From NCBI RefSeq assembly GCF_020711235.1, contig NZ_JAJFAV010000008.1:124001-188000 (forward strand): a stretch of DNA of 64,000 bases, read 5' to 3'. The notes beneath the pieces are model-generated. The model did not search any database. It was not told the origin of the DNA and worked only from the letters and a program-made list of their open reading frames with translations. How positions within the stretch are numbered: position 1 is the stretch's first letter; the number at the start of each line of letters is the position of its first letter. Source of the DNA: Hymenobacter sp. 15J16-1T3B. Lineage in GTDB: Bacteria > Bacteroidota > Bacteroidia > Cytophagales > Hymenobacteraceae. A program made the translations under genes and the position numbers. This document shows positions 54,145-62,975 of the stretch, piece after piece.

Positions 54145-55105
54145 AGAGGATGGAAGGCAGGGCCAGCTCCACGAGCAGCAGCACCAGCGCTACCAGCAGG
54201 CATACCCGAAACTGCGGCTGGCCCGCGGCCAACCGCCGGGCGCCGGCCGGTGGGGGCAGTTGCTGCGCCGCCTGCACGAAGCGGGTAGCCACCACTTCGT
54301 AATCATCCAGCTGCTGGTAGCCGGCGGGCTGCTCGTGCACGAGGCGGCGCAGCCGGGCCGCGTCCAGCGCGGAACGAATGGGTTGCCCCTGCGGGTCGAG
54401 CTTGGGGCGCAGGCGCGCGCTGCCCGGCACCCCTTCCCAGACGGGCCCGCCCTGCGCCGTGCCCACCCCAATAGCAAAGACGTGAATGCCCGCCCGGAGC
54501 AGCGAATCCGCCACCTGCTGGTCGCGCCGGGCGTGGCTTTCCCCGTCGGAGAGGATGCACACGACGCGGTTGCCGGGCGGGTCGGGGCTGAAGACCAGCG
54601 CGGCCAGCGTCAGCGCTTCGGCCAGGGAAGAGCCCTGCCGGGAAAGCAGCGCCGGCGTGATGCTGCTGCAGGCTTGCCCCACGGTGGCGTAGTCGGTGGT
54701 CAGGGGCAGGTAACGCTGGGCGTTGCCGGCAAATACCACCACGCCCACCTGCTCGCTGCGCAGCTGCCGCACGATGCTGCCCAGCGTCAAGCGGGCCTGC
54801 GTCAGCCGGTCGGGCACCACGTCCCGGGTCAGCATGCTATTCGACACGTCGACCACCAGCACCAGCTGCGTGGCGCGGCGCACCCAGCCGCCCCGTCCCG
54901 CCCCCAGCGGATTGGCCAAGGCCAGCACCAAAGCCAGCACGACCAGCAGCGGCAGGGCCCAGCGGGCGTACGTCAGCCACCGCCGCCCGGGGGCCGGGGG
55001 CCAGGCGGTCCGGGCGGTGTAGTAGCGGCTCAGGGCGTAGGCCGCCAGCAGCAGCGGCAGCAGCCCGGCGTAGCGCAGGTAGTGGGGCGCTTCAAACGTC
55101 ATCAT
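54116..55105 (-). CDS. batB: BatB: vWA-domain membrane protein
   Basis: Protein of 329 residues from ATG 55105, which overlaps the batA stop by one base (TGATG). Two N-terminal membrane helices (about 10-28 and 48-65) precede a von Willebrand A domain (about 80-280) with a complete MIDAS start, VVDVSNSM, and LSDGE. A final helix lies at the C-terminus (VCLLVALVLLLVELAL). A longer frame to 56197 exists but runs through batA in another frame. BatB is thought to form complexes with BatA in the cytoplasmic membrane. Confidence 0.88.
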   Translation of the reverse strand: MMTFEAPHYLRYAGLLPLLLAAYALSRYYTARTAWPPAPGRRWLTYARWALPLLVVLALVLALANPLGAGRGGWVRRATQLVLVVDVSNSMLTRDVVPDRLTQARLTLGSIVRQLRSEQVGVVVFAGNAQRYLPLTTDYATVGQACSSITPALLSRQGSSLAEALTLAALVFSPDPPGNRVVCILSDGESHARRDQQVADSLLRAGIHVFAIGVGTAQGGPVWEGVPGSARLRPKLDPQGQPIRSALDAARLRRLVHEQPAGYQQLDDYEVVATRFVQAAQQLPPPAGARRLAAGQPQFRVCLLVALVLLLVELALPSILYARPYAQPD

Positions 55106-56103
55106 CACGACAGGGAGCGAAACAGGGTGAGCCGCAGCGCTTCGGCGCCGAGGAAGAAGCCCAGCGCCGCCCACACAAACCAGCGGTAGTGGTGCTGGTA
55201 CTGCAAACGGCTGCGGTAGCCGGTGGGCGCCTGCTCCAGGGCACTGATGGCGGCGTAAATCTGCCCGAGCGCGGCCGCGTCGGTGGCCCGAAAAAACCGC
55301 CCGCCGGTGCCCTCGGCCACGCGCCGCAGCGCCGGCTCGTCGAGGCTTACGCGCACGTAGTGGTAGATTTTCTCGCCGGCTAGGGTGTAGCGCGGCATGG
55401 GCGCCAGGCCCGTGCTGCCGATGCCGATGGTGTACACCCGGATGCCGTGTTGCCGGGCCAGCCGGGCCGCCGTGGCCGGCGCCACGAATCCGGCGTTGTT
55501 TTCTCCGTCGGTGAGCAGGATGACCACCTTGCTTTTGCCCTTGCTCAGGCGCAGGGCATTCACTGCCGACGCCAGCCCCAGCCCAATGGCCGTGCCGTCG
55601 GCCAAAACCGGCTCGTTGAGCTGGTTGAGCTTGGTTTGCAGAAAGGCGTAGTCCTGGGTGAGCGGACACCAGTTCAGGCTTTCCCCGGCGTACACCACCA
55701 AGCCCACCCGGTCCCCGTCGCGCCCGGCCACGAAGCGGGAAATAACGGTTTTGATGCCCTCCAGCCGGTTGGGCTTGATGTCTTCGATGAGCATGCTGGC
55801 TGAAATGTCCAGCGCCAGCACGATGTCGATGCCGGTGGCGGGCAGCGGCTGCCGCCGCACCACGGCCGTCCGGAAGTCGGCTAGGGCCAGGATGAGGGCG
55901 GCCAGGGCCAGCAGCCGCAGGGCAAACAGCACGTCCGGCGGCGTCAGCCGCTGCCGGCGCGCTTGTAGGCGCTCGGGCAGCGCGGCCAGCAGAAACGCCG
56001 GCTGCCGGTGGCGCCAGTAGCGCAGGTGCAGCCCCAGCAGCAGCGGCAGCGCGGCCAGCAGTAGCAGCCACCCGGGCTCGTGAAATGCGGCGTGTGGCAT
56101 CAT
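55105..56103 (-). CDS. batA: BatA: vWA-domain membrane protein
   Basis: Protein of 332 residues with two N-terminal membrane helices (about 12-26 and 60-78), a vWA domain (about 90-285) with the MIDAS motif LALDISASM and LLTDGENNAG, and a C-terminal membrane helix (about 308-325). This is the BatA layout. Starts at an ATGA overlap with the preceding gene and ends in an overlap with batB, so the genes are translated in step. Confidence 0.9.
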   Translation of the reverse strand: MMPHAAFHEPGWLLLLAALPLLLGLHLRYWRHRQPAFLLAALPERLQARRQRLTPPDVLFALRLLALAALILALADFRTAVVRRQPLPATGIDIVLALDISASMLIEDIKPNRLEGIKTVISRFVAGRDGDRVGLVVYAGESLNWCPLTQDYAFLQTKLNQLNEPVLADGTAIGLGLASAVNALRLSKGKSKVVILLTDGENNAGFVAPATAARLARQHGIRVYTIGIGSTGLAPMPRYTLAGEKIYHYVRVSLDEPALRRVAEGTGGRFFRATDAAALGQIYAAISALEQAPTGYRSRLQYQHHYRWFVWAALGFFLGAEALRLTLFRSLS

Positions 56104-56924
56104 GACTGGGGCTGTTGTAGTAGAACGTGGGAATCATCCGGCAACTCCGCCACCGCCTGCCGGACGCTGGCCACCAGTTGCCGTTGCGCCGCCGCATCGG
56201 GGCGTAGGGGCGCGAAACGTACCTGGCTCAGGGCACCGAGCGCCGCGCTCAGCCGGGCGTGTTCGGCCACCGGTGCCCCGGTCCCCAAATGGGCGCGCAG
56301 CAGGTCGGTGAGTTGCTCGGCCACGGGCTCGTCCAGCGCCTGCCCGGCGGCCAGGCGCTGCTCCAGCCGCGTGAGCTGCGCCAGCAGCTGCCGGTGCCGC
56401 GTAGCCGCGGGCCGCGACCGGTAATACCGCCCCAGCACGAACCCGCCTGCCACCAGCAAGGCCCCCACGGCCACCCAGCCCCAGGGCCCGGCGGCCAGGC
56501 TTTGCCCGACGGTCGGGCCGGGCCGGAGAGGATGCAGGGCGGTGCGCAGCGGCTCGGCGGCATACTGTACGTCGATAAGTGGCGCGTAGAGGGTATCGGG
56601 GCCGACGGCGCCGCTGAGCACCACCGGCAGCGGCCCTAGCCGGTGCCGGCCGGCCTCCACCAGCGTAAACACCACAGCGTGCTGCCCCGTGGCAGCCCCC
56701 GGCCCGGCCTGCAGCAGCACCACGCCAGGCAGCCGGGCCAGGTGCTGGTCGAGCACCTGCCACTGCACCTGCCCGGGGTGGCTCAGCCAAAACGTGGCCG
56801 TGACGGGCTGGCCCACCCGGCCCGGCCGCGGCGCCAGCTGCACGTGCACGGGCCCGGCCGCTTCGGCCCCGGAACCGGCGGCGGCCAGCAGCACTGCCCC
56901 CGCGAAGGCGACCAGACGGCTCAT
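56100..56924 (-). CDS. Bat-operon membrane protein of unknown role
   Basis: Protein of 274 residues from ATG 56924, which overlaps the DUF58 stop in ATGA. It has a signal peptide (1-22), a periplasmic beta domain (about 25-135), one membrane helix (about 148-168, WVAVGALLVAGGFVLGRYY) and a cytosolic helical part. It occupies the slot between the DUF58 gene and batA that is filled by a poorly characterised membrane protein in other Bacteroidota Bat operons (DUF4381-like). No catalytic motif is seen. A longer frame to 57419 has no support. Confidence 0.75.
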   Translation of the reverse strand: MSRLVAFAGAVLLAAAGSGAEAAGPVHVQLAPRPGRVGQPVTATFWLSHPGQVQWQVLDQHLARLPGVVLLQAGPGAATGQHAVVFTLVEAGRHRLGPLPVVLSGAVGPDTLYAPLIDVQYAAEPLRTALHPLRPGPTVGQSLAAGPWGWVAVGALLVAGGFVLGRYYRSRPAATRHRQLLAQLTRLEQRLAAGQALDEPVAEQLTDLLRAHLGTGAPVAEHARLSAALGALSQVRFAPLRPDAAAQRQLVASVRQAVAELPDDSHVLLQQPQS

Positions 56925-57787
56925 GGGCGCAGCTGCAAAAAGCGGATGAGGTCGGGCAGGTAGTCGCCGGCGGCATCGAGGCTCACGCGGCGGGCGCCCG
57001 ACTGGGCAAATGCGGCCTGAAAGCGGGCTTCCAGCTGCGCGTGCTCTTGCTGGCAGCCGGCCCGAAACGCGGCGCCCGAGGTGTTGACCCAGCGGCTCCG
57101 GCCGCTTTCGGTGTCCTGCAGCTGCAGCCAGCCCACGGCGGGCACCGCGTGCTGCCGCTCGTCGGTCAGGCGGATGGCCACCAGTTCGTGCTGCTGGGCC
57201 AGCAGGCGCAGGGCCGGGGCGTAGTCGGGGGTCAGAAAGTCGGAAATCAGGAAAACCAGGGCGTTTTTGCCGTGGCTGTTCACCAGATACGACAGTGCCC
57301 CGGCCATATCGGTAGCCCGGCTGATGGGCCGCAGCGCCACCAGCTCCTGGGCAATGCGCCAGAAGTGCACGCTGCCCCGCCCCGGCGGAATCAGCCGTTC
57401 GATTTTGTCGCTGAAGCACAGCACCCCTACCCTATCCTGGTTGTCGAGGCCGCTGCTGGCCAGCGTGGCGGCCACTACCAGGGCGGCGTGGTAGCGGCTG
57501 CGCCCGGCGCTGGTGTGCGTCACCGAGCGGCTCACGTCCACCAGCAGCCAGATCAGCCGCTCCCGCTCCTGCGCGTACGTCTTCACATAGGCGTCGCGGT
57601 AGCGGGCCGTCACGTTCCAGTCGATGTCCTTCACGTTGTCGCCGGCCTCGTACTTGCGCAAGTGGTCCAGCTGCCACCCAGCGCCCTTGCTGGCGCTCTG
57701 AAACAGCCCGGCCAGCTGTTGCTGGGTCAGCGTCTGGCTCAGCACCTGGGCGCGGCGGACGGCTTGGATGAGTTCCTGCAGTTCCAT
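56921..57787 (-). CDS. DUF58 domain protein of the Bat operon
   Basis: Protein of 288 residues. The DUF58 signature LRKYEAGDNVKDIDWNVTAR (43-62) is followed by a vWA-like region with a partial metal site (LLVDVSRSV). No membrane helix. DUF58 proteins follow MoxR ATPases in many bacteria and probably work with them. It starts 33 bases after moxR and overlaps the next gene. Confidence 0.9.
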   Translation of the reverse strand: MELQELIQAVRRAQVLSQTLTQQQLAGLFQSASKGAGWQLDHLRKYEAGDNVKDIDWNVTARYRDAYVKTYAQERERLIWLLVDVSRSVTHTSAGRSRYHAALVVAATLASSGLDNQDRVGVLCFSDKIERLIPPGRGSVHFWRIAQELVALRPISRATDMAGALSYLVNSHGKNALVFLISDFLTPDYAPALRLLAQQHELVAIRLTDERQHAVPAVGWLQLQDTESGRSRWVNTSGAAFRAGCQQEHAQLEARFQAAFAQSGARRVSLDAAGDYLPDLIRFLQLRP

Positions 57788-57820
57788 GGGTGGAGAAAAA
57801 ATCGGGGCCGCCGGCCGGGG

Positions 57821-58825
57821 TCAGGGCATGGGAATGGTGGCCAAGATGGTGGCCAGCAGGGCGTCGGCCGTCATGCTTTCGGCGCGGGCCGCGTAGGTCA
57901 GCCCAATGCGGTGGCGCAGCACGTCGAAGTACACCCGGCGCACATCCTCGGGCAGCACGAAGGAGCGCTTCTGCAAAAAGGCCTGAGCCCGGGCCGCCAG
58001 GGCCAGGTTGATGCTGCCCCGCGGCGAGGAGCCGAACCGAATCAGGGGCTGGAGCTGGGCCAAGCCGTACTGCTGCGGGTAGCGGGTGCAAAACACCAGA
58101 TCCAGGATGTAGCTTTCCACTTTCTCGTCCACGTACACGCGCCGCACCAGTTCCTGGGCCCGCAGCACCTCGGCCAGCGGCAGCGCGGGCAGTCGGTCTT
58201 GGGGGCGGGGCTCCAGGTGGTGGCGCACGATGGTGCGCTCCTCCTCCAGCGAGGGATACGAAATCAGCACCTTGAGCATAAACCGGTCGAGCTGGGCTTC
58301 CGGCAGCTCGTAGGTGCCGCCCTGCTCGATGGGGTTTTGGGTGGCCAGCACCAGGAAGGGCGACTCCAGCGCGTAACTGCTGCCCCCGATGCTAACCTGC
58401 TGTTCCTGCATCACTTCCAGCAGGGCGCTCTGCACTTTTTCGGGCGCCCGGTTGATTTCGTCGGCCAGCACCAGGTTGGCGAAGACCGGCCCCTTTTTCA
58501 CACTGAACTCGTTGGTGTGCAGGTTGAAAATCATCGTGCCCAGGATGTCGGCCGGCAGCAGGTCGGGCGTAAACTGGATACGGGCAAACTCAGCCCCAAC
58601 GGCCTGCGACAGAGCCTTGACGGCCAGCGTTTTGGCCAGCCCCGGCACGCCCTCCAGCAGAATGTGCCCGTTGCCCAACAGCCCCACCAGCAGTTTCTCC
58701 AGCAAATCCTCTTGGCCGACGATGGTTTGGCGCAGACAGGCCCGCAGGTCGTCCACGAAGGAGCCCGCCTGCTCGATGTCCCGCTCCAGCTCGTGCCACA
58801 CCCGCGTTTCCAATACCTGTTCCAT
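57821..58825 (-). CDS. MoxR-family AAA+ ATPase
   Basis: Cytosolic AAA+ ATPase of 334 residues from ATG 58825. Walker A is GVPGLAKT, Walker B LVLADEINRAP, sensor 1 ATQNPIEQGGT, followed by LPEAQLDRFM and the helical lid (FGSSPRGSINL). MoxR proteins act as chaperone-like partners of vWA proteins and lead Bat operons. An upstream extension to 59245 is in a frame overlapping the TPR gene and is rejected. The TPR gene ends 68 bases upstream. Confidence 0.94.
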   Translation of the reverse strand: MEQVLETRVWHELERDIEQAGSFVDDLRACLRQTIVGQEDLLEKLLVGLLGNGHILLEGVPGLAKTLAVKALSQAVGAEFARIQFTPDLLPADILGTMIFNLHTNEFSVKKGPVFANLVLADEINRAPEKVQSALLEVMQEQQVSIGGSSYALESPFLVLATQNPIEQGGTYELPEAQLDRFMLKVLISYPSLEEERTIVRHHLEPRPQDRLPALPLAEVLRAQELVRRVYVDEKVESYILDLVFCTRYPQQYGLAQLQPLIRFGSSPRGSINLALAARAQAFLQKRSFVLPEDVRRVYFDVLRHRIGLTYAARAESMTADALLATILATIPMP

Positions 58826-58893
58826 CCGATAGTTGTCGTTTATCCGCTTGTGCTTCCCGGAGCCCGCGGCTGCCGCGCCCGGTCCGGGCCTTG

Positions 58894-61875
58894 CTAGTTC
58901 GGGGCGAAGGCGTAGTTCTTTTTCAGCTGCGTGTACTGCGTGCGGTAGTTCTTGATCTTGTTGAATTCCATCAAAAAGGCATCTTCCTGGGTTTCCACGT
59001 CCTCCTTGCGCAGCCGCAGCCGCTGCAGCTGGTAGGCCTTTTCGAATTGCTGCAGGGCTTTGTCGTACTGTTTGTCGCGGGCGTAGGCGCAGCCCAAGCC
59101 GAACACGGCCTGCGGGTTGTCGGGCCGGTGGCTCAGCACCTGGTTGAAGTGCCCGATGGCGTCCGCGTTGTTGTTCAGGTACAGATCGAGCACGCCGTAA
59201 TTCAGGTAGAACAGGCTGTCGAGGCCCTCGGTGGCCCGGGCGCACACCCGGAAGTCCTTGGCGGCGGCGGTGTAGTTCTTGTTGCGCATATAGCTCAGGC
59301 CCCGCAGATAGTACGTTTCGCGGGCTGCGCGGCCGCTGTCCGCCTTCAGGGCCGCGCTGAAGTTGCCGATGGCCTGCTCGTAGTTCTTGCTGTTGAGCAA
59401 TACCTTTCCGTTGGCGTGGTAGTACTTGAAGAGCGGGGCGAGCTTGATGGCCTGCTCGTAGCTGCGAATGGCCTTGGGCGCGTCATTTTGGGCGGCGCTG
59501 GTCAGGCCCAGCCAGTACAGCGCTTCCGCGTTCTTCTTGTTGCTTTGCAGGGCCTTATCGGCCGTCATGCTAGCGTTGACGTACTGCTTCTGCTGGTAGT
59601 AAGACTGGCTCAGCAGCTGGTAGGCCAGCGACAAATCCTGGGTACTGCTCGCCACCAGCGCCTCTTGGTTTTTCTTCTTAGCCGTCTCGATGACCTGTTC
59701 CAGCACTTTCGCCGCCAGCGACAAATCCTTGCTGGCTTCGGCGTACTGGGCCATTTCCACCTTGGTGGAGCCGCGCTCCAGCAGCGCCTTTACGTTGCTC
59801 GCATCCGATTCCAGGGCCGCCGTGTAGCTGCTCAGCGCCAGCGGGTACTGCCCCGTCTGCTGGTAGATTTCCCCGCGGCGCAGGTGCGCCGCCGAGTACT
59901 TCGGATTGCAGTCGAGCGCCTTCTGGTACCGCTCCAGCGCCTGCTCGTATGCCCCCGCGGCCGGCGCCTGGGCCAATTTGATTTCGCCTTTGCCGTACCA
60001 AGCCAGTTGATTGCAGCGCCGGATGGAAATAGCGCAGTCGTACGCGCTGTCGGCCTTGGCCAGCTGCTTGGCCGCGAAAAGCTTAAGCGCCTGGTCAACG
60101 TACTCCTTGCTGGCATTTTCGACCTCCAGCAGCTGAGCGGGCGTGATGCCAATGGCCTCGGCCATGGCGAAGTCCACGCCGGCGTTGGTTACGTCTTTGA
60201 GCGCCAGGTAGCACTTGCCCCGCATGTAGTAGGCCGCGCTGTTCTTGGCGTCCTGCTTTGCCACCGTGTTGAAGGTGTTCAGCGCATCGGCGTAGCGTTT
60301 GAGGCGGTAGAGCACCGTCCCCATTTCCATGCGCGCCGCTCCGGCGTCGGGCAGCAGGGTAATGGCCTGCTGGTAATAGCTGAGCGCCCGGTCGTGGTTG
60401 TCCAGCCCGTTGGCCACATCCGACAAATCCCGCCACCGGGCCATGGCCAGCAGGTAACTGGGCTTTTCGGGGGCCGAGTCCAGCGTGTTGTTGGCCACCA
60501 CTTCGTAGTCGGTAATGGCCCGCGCGTAGTCCCGCTTGTGCGTGGCGTAAAAGCTCGCCCGGGCCAGCCGTGCATCCACGTAGTTGGGAAAGGCCACAAT
60601 AGCCTTGTTATAAAATTCCAGCGCGTGGTCGAGCGACCATGAGCCCGTCATTCTTTTTTCGGCCGCCAGCTGATTGGCCCTCCCTTTATAATAATAAAGC
60701 TCGGGAAAGCTTTTTTCGTCTTTTTTATTCTTTTTCAAAATATTATCACAGGCCTCAATCACTGCCGCATAATTACCGGCCTCTAATCGATTTTTGGGCA
60801 GTTCGATTTCCTCTAGCTTTTTAGAAATAGTGGTAATTTCTGCATCAATCCCGGTGTGCGCCTCCGGCCTAATCGTCAGCGCTTCTTTGTAGTACTGCAG
60901 GGCGTCGCTGTAGCGCCGCTCGTTGCGGGCCTGGTCCGCCTGCGACTTCAGCGTTTCAAAGTTGTGCCCCGACACCAATCGTTTGGTATCCAGTATTTTT
61001 TTATCAAGCGCCGGCGTCAGCGGCTTCAGCTCCTTGGCTTTGCCGTAGAACTCCAAGGCCTCTTGGTATTGCTTGTTGAGACGGTACTTGTTGGCCTCCA
61101 CCAAGTACTCGTCGAAGGCTTCCTGCTTCTGCCGTTCCTCCAGTTGTCGGGCCAGTTGAAATTCCTGCTGCTCCCGCTCAAAGTCTTCCCGGCTCACCAG
61201 GCTTTCTGCTTCCGAAGAGTTACTGGCAGACAGTATTTGCACGTTATTTTCCGTCGACTCAATGGGCGCGGCCGGGTCGTAGTAGCTAATGCCGATAATA
61301 AAGGCCTTCCAGCTGCTGCTCACACTCAGGAACCGCACCAGCGCCACGCGCTGCCTGACCGGATAAGGTTTGCCGCTTAGCTTGTGTACACCACCAAATT
61401 TCTGATCAAACTTTACTTTTGCATAGAAATAATCCTTCTTCTTGATATTAGAAACCACGACATTATCAATCGATATATTATAATCCGCAGTTTTCTCGTA
61501 TTGCAGATCGAAATTATTTAAGTATTTCCGAATCGGCGTATCACTAGCATTAACCGGGCTCTGCTGCGGGTCGAGGTCGTCCTCGATTATAGCTTCTCCG
61601 TCAAGAAACAATTGAAACTTTGAGGCTTTATAACTATTCTGAATATATCCTTCCAGCTCACTTGGCACGTTATCGTTGAATGCCACCGTGTTCAGTAAAT
61701 CCCGGTACTCGCCCACAATTGTTTTGGCCTGGTAAGTCATTTCCTTGGCATCACGCAAGGAAATCTTCTCCTGCGCAAAACCAGGTTGCGCCGGCCAAGC
61801 CCAAAGTGCCACCAGGGCAATGAACAGTCCGCGAGCTGTTGCCGTACTGGCTATTGATAACGTAAACCCAAACAT
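58894..61875 (-). CDS. Large secreted TPR-repeat protein
   Basis: Protein of 993 residues from ATG 61875, with a signal peptide (1-35, ending PGFAQ). Residues about 40-215 form a beta-rich domain with no family I recognise; a coiled coil (REDFEREQQEFQLARQLEERQKQ, about 228-252) leads into at least ten TPR-like units (about 255-965, e.g. ALEFYGKAKEL, ALQYYKEAL, ALSYYQQAI). Such proteins usually scaffold envelope complexes. It starts 10 bases after the next upstream gene and precedes moxR by 68 bases, so it may belong to the Bat transcript. Its N-terminal third is clearly richer in A/T than the Bat genes. Confidence 0.8.
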   Translation of the reverse strand: MFGFTLSIASTATARGLFIALVALWAWPAQPGFAQEKISLRDAKEMTYQAKTIVGEYRDLLNTVAFNDNVPSELEGYIQNSYKASKFQLFLDGEAIIEDDLDPQQSPVNASDTPIRKYLNNFDLQYEKTADYNISIDNVVVSNIKKKDYFYAKVKFDQKFGGVHKLSGKPYPVRQRVALVRFLSVSSSWKAFIIGISYYDPAAPIESTENNVQILSASNSSEAESLVSREDFEREQQEFQLARQLEERQKQEAFDEYLVEANKYRLNKQYQEALEFYGKAKELKPLTPALDKKILDTKRLVSGHNFETLKSQADQARNERRYSDALQYYKEALTIRPEAHTGIDAEITTISKKLEEIELPKNRLEAGNYAAVIEACDNILKKNKKDEKSFPELYYYKGRANQLAAEKRMTGSWSLDHALEFYNKAIVAFPNYVDARLARASFYATHKRDYARAITDYEVVANNTLDSAPEKPSYLLAMARWRDLSDVANGLDNHDRALSYYQQAITLLPDAGAARMEMGTVLYRLKRYADALNTFNTVAKQDAKNSAAYYMRGKCYLALKDVTNAGVDFAMAEAIGITPAQLLEVENASKEYVDQALKLFAAKQLAKADSAYDCAISIRRCNQLAWYGKGEIKLAQAPAAGAYEQALERYQKALDCNPKYSAAHLRRGEIYQQTGQYPLALSSYTAALESDASNVKALLERGSTKVEMAQYAEASKDLSLAAKVLEQVIETAKKKNQEALVASSTQDLSLAYQLLSQSYYQQKQYVNASMTADKALQSNKKNAEALYWLGLTSAAQNDAPKAIRSYEQAIKLAPLFKYYHANGKVLLNSKNYEQAIGNFSAALKADSGRAARETYYLRGLSYMRNKNYTAAAKDFRVCARATEGLDSLFYLNYGVLDLYLNNNADAIGHFNQVLSHRPDNPQAVFGLGCAYARDKQYDKALQQFEKAYQLQRLRLRKEDVETQEDAFLMEFNKIKNYRTQYTQLKKNYAFAPN

Positions 61876-61885
61876 GGCCAATGAC

Positions 61886-62707
61886 TTAAGAAGGTATTTT
61901 GACGAGTTTACTTATTAGCCAACCCGAGTTCTGCGACTGTCGGTTAAACTGCTTGATTTCAATACGCCAGCCTTTTATTTGCAAAAAGCTATACGTAGTT
62001 GATGTTGCCTGAATAATTTTTAATTTATTACGCAAACAAGCATCAATGAACAAGTTTAAATTGCGGCTACGACCAGCAGAAGCAATTACAAAATTGCCGA
62101 TATTTTCAGGTTTCTGGGTAGCCAAATCCAGATTCATAAACCCGATAGCGTGACTCATCGGATTCAACGACGTCAATGAGTCAACTGGCTGCGGGCATTC
62201 CATAATACCATTCTGAGCTGCAACAGCCATAGTTTGCCGCATATTACTGTCAGCATACTTTACATCTACAATCACCCATTTGGCGCTGCCATCGGCGTAT
62301 GCCTTCCGTTGCATAATCAGCATGGCCGAATAAGGCTTCCCGCAGTAACTGATTCGACAGTTGACCCGCGCAAACCAATTGCCGGAATTAAAATCCAGGT
62401 ATTGGGGGTTGTCAACGCTGGACACTTGCTTGATAAAGGAATTTATGTCCCCAAAATTCCAATTGCTGCTCTTCGTATTAAAAAGACTTTTTATCATCTT
62501 TTCCCTACTTAGAGAAGAGGATGGATATTTTTTCTTTAAGTATTCGTTGATGAAAGCCGACTCCTCGTTGTTGAATCGTTCAATAAATTCATCAACTTGT
62601 TTTACTTCCCAAGCAAAATACACTTCGTATTCCTTCTCGTAGCTCTGCGCTGACAGCAACATCGGCACGAGCGTGAGCAACAGCAAAAGAGTGGCTTTGA
62701 GCTTCAT
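61886..62707 (-). CDS. Secreted protein of unknown function
   Basis: Protein of 273 residues with a typical signal peptide (MKLKATLLLLLTLVPMLLSAQ, cleaved near 20-21). The mature part is mixed alpha/beta, with YFAWEVKQVDEFIERFNNEES near 29-49 and RVNCRISYCGKPYSAMLIMQRKA near 113-135. I recognise no family. It sits 10 bases from the TPR gene, so the two are probably cotranscribed, and it has markedly lower GC than the Bat genes. Envelope function with the TPR protein is possible. Confidence 0.75.
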   Translation of the reverse strand: MKLKATLLLLLTLVPMLLSAQSYEKEYEVYFAWEVKQVDEFIERFNNEESAFINEYLKKKYPSSSLSREKMIKSLFNTKSSNWNFGDINSFIKQVSSVDNPQYLDFNSGNWFARVNCRISYCGKPYSAMLIMQRKAYADGSAKWVIVDVKYADSNMRQTMAVAAQNGIMECPQPVDSLTSLNPMSHAIGFMNLDLATQKPENIGNFVIASAGRSRNLNLFIDACLRNKLKIIQATSTTYSFLQIKGWRIEIKQFNRQSQNSGWLISKLVKIPS

Positions 62708-62843
62708 AAGAGTATTTCGCTGTGGGTGTTGAGCGCATTAAGAACCTTATCCCATTAGGCAATTCCTTCGTTTACCAGCCTACCGAATAGGTGTGCCTGT
62801 CAGTCACGCCAAGTGTAGTATGTGCAGAAGCCCACTAGGGACT

Positions 62844-62864
62844 TAGCAAACCTGACGTTTGCTA
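62844..62864. repeat. Hairpin between the two unrecognised genes
   Basis: TAGCAAAC-CTGAC-GTTTGCTA is a perfect 8-bp stem with a 5-base loop, in the 268-base space after the 62976 gene. It lacks a T run on both strands, so it might be an operator or RNA structure rather than a terminator. Confidence 0.4.
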
Positions 62865-62975
62865 GTTACCAGGAATAAAATCGCGTGCCACCTCGCCTAT
62901 TAGGCATTGGCACCAAGTCATCATCCTGAACTATTGAAATGGAAACGCGTTAATCAAACCGCGCTACCGACAACA

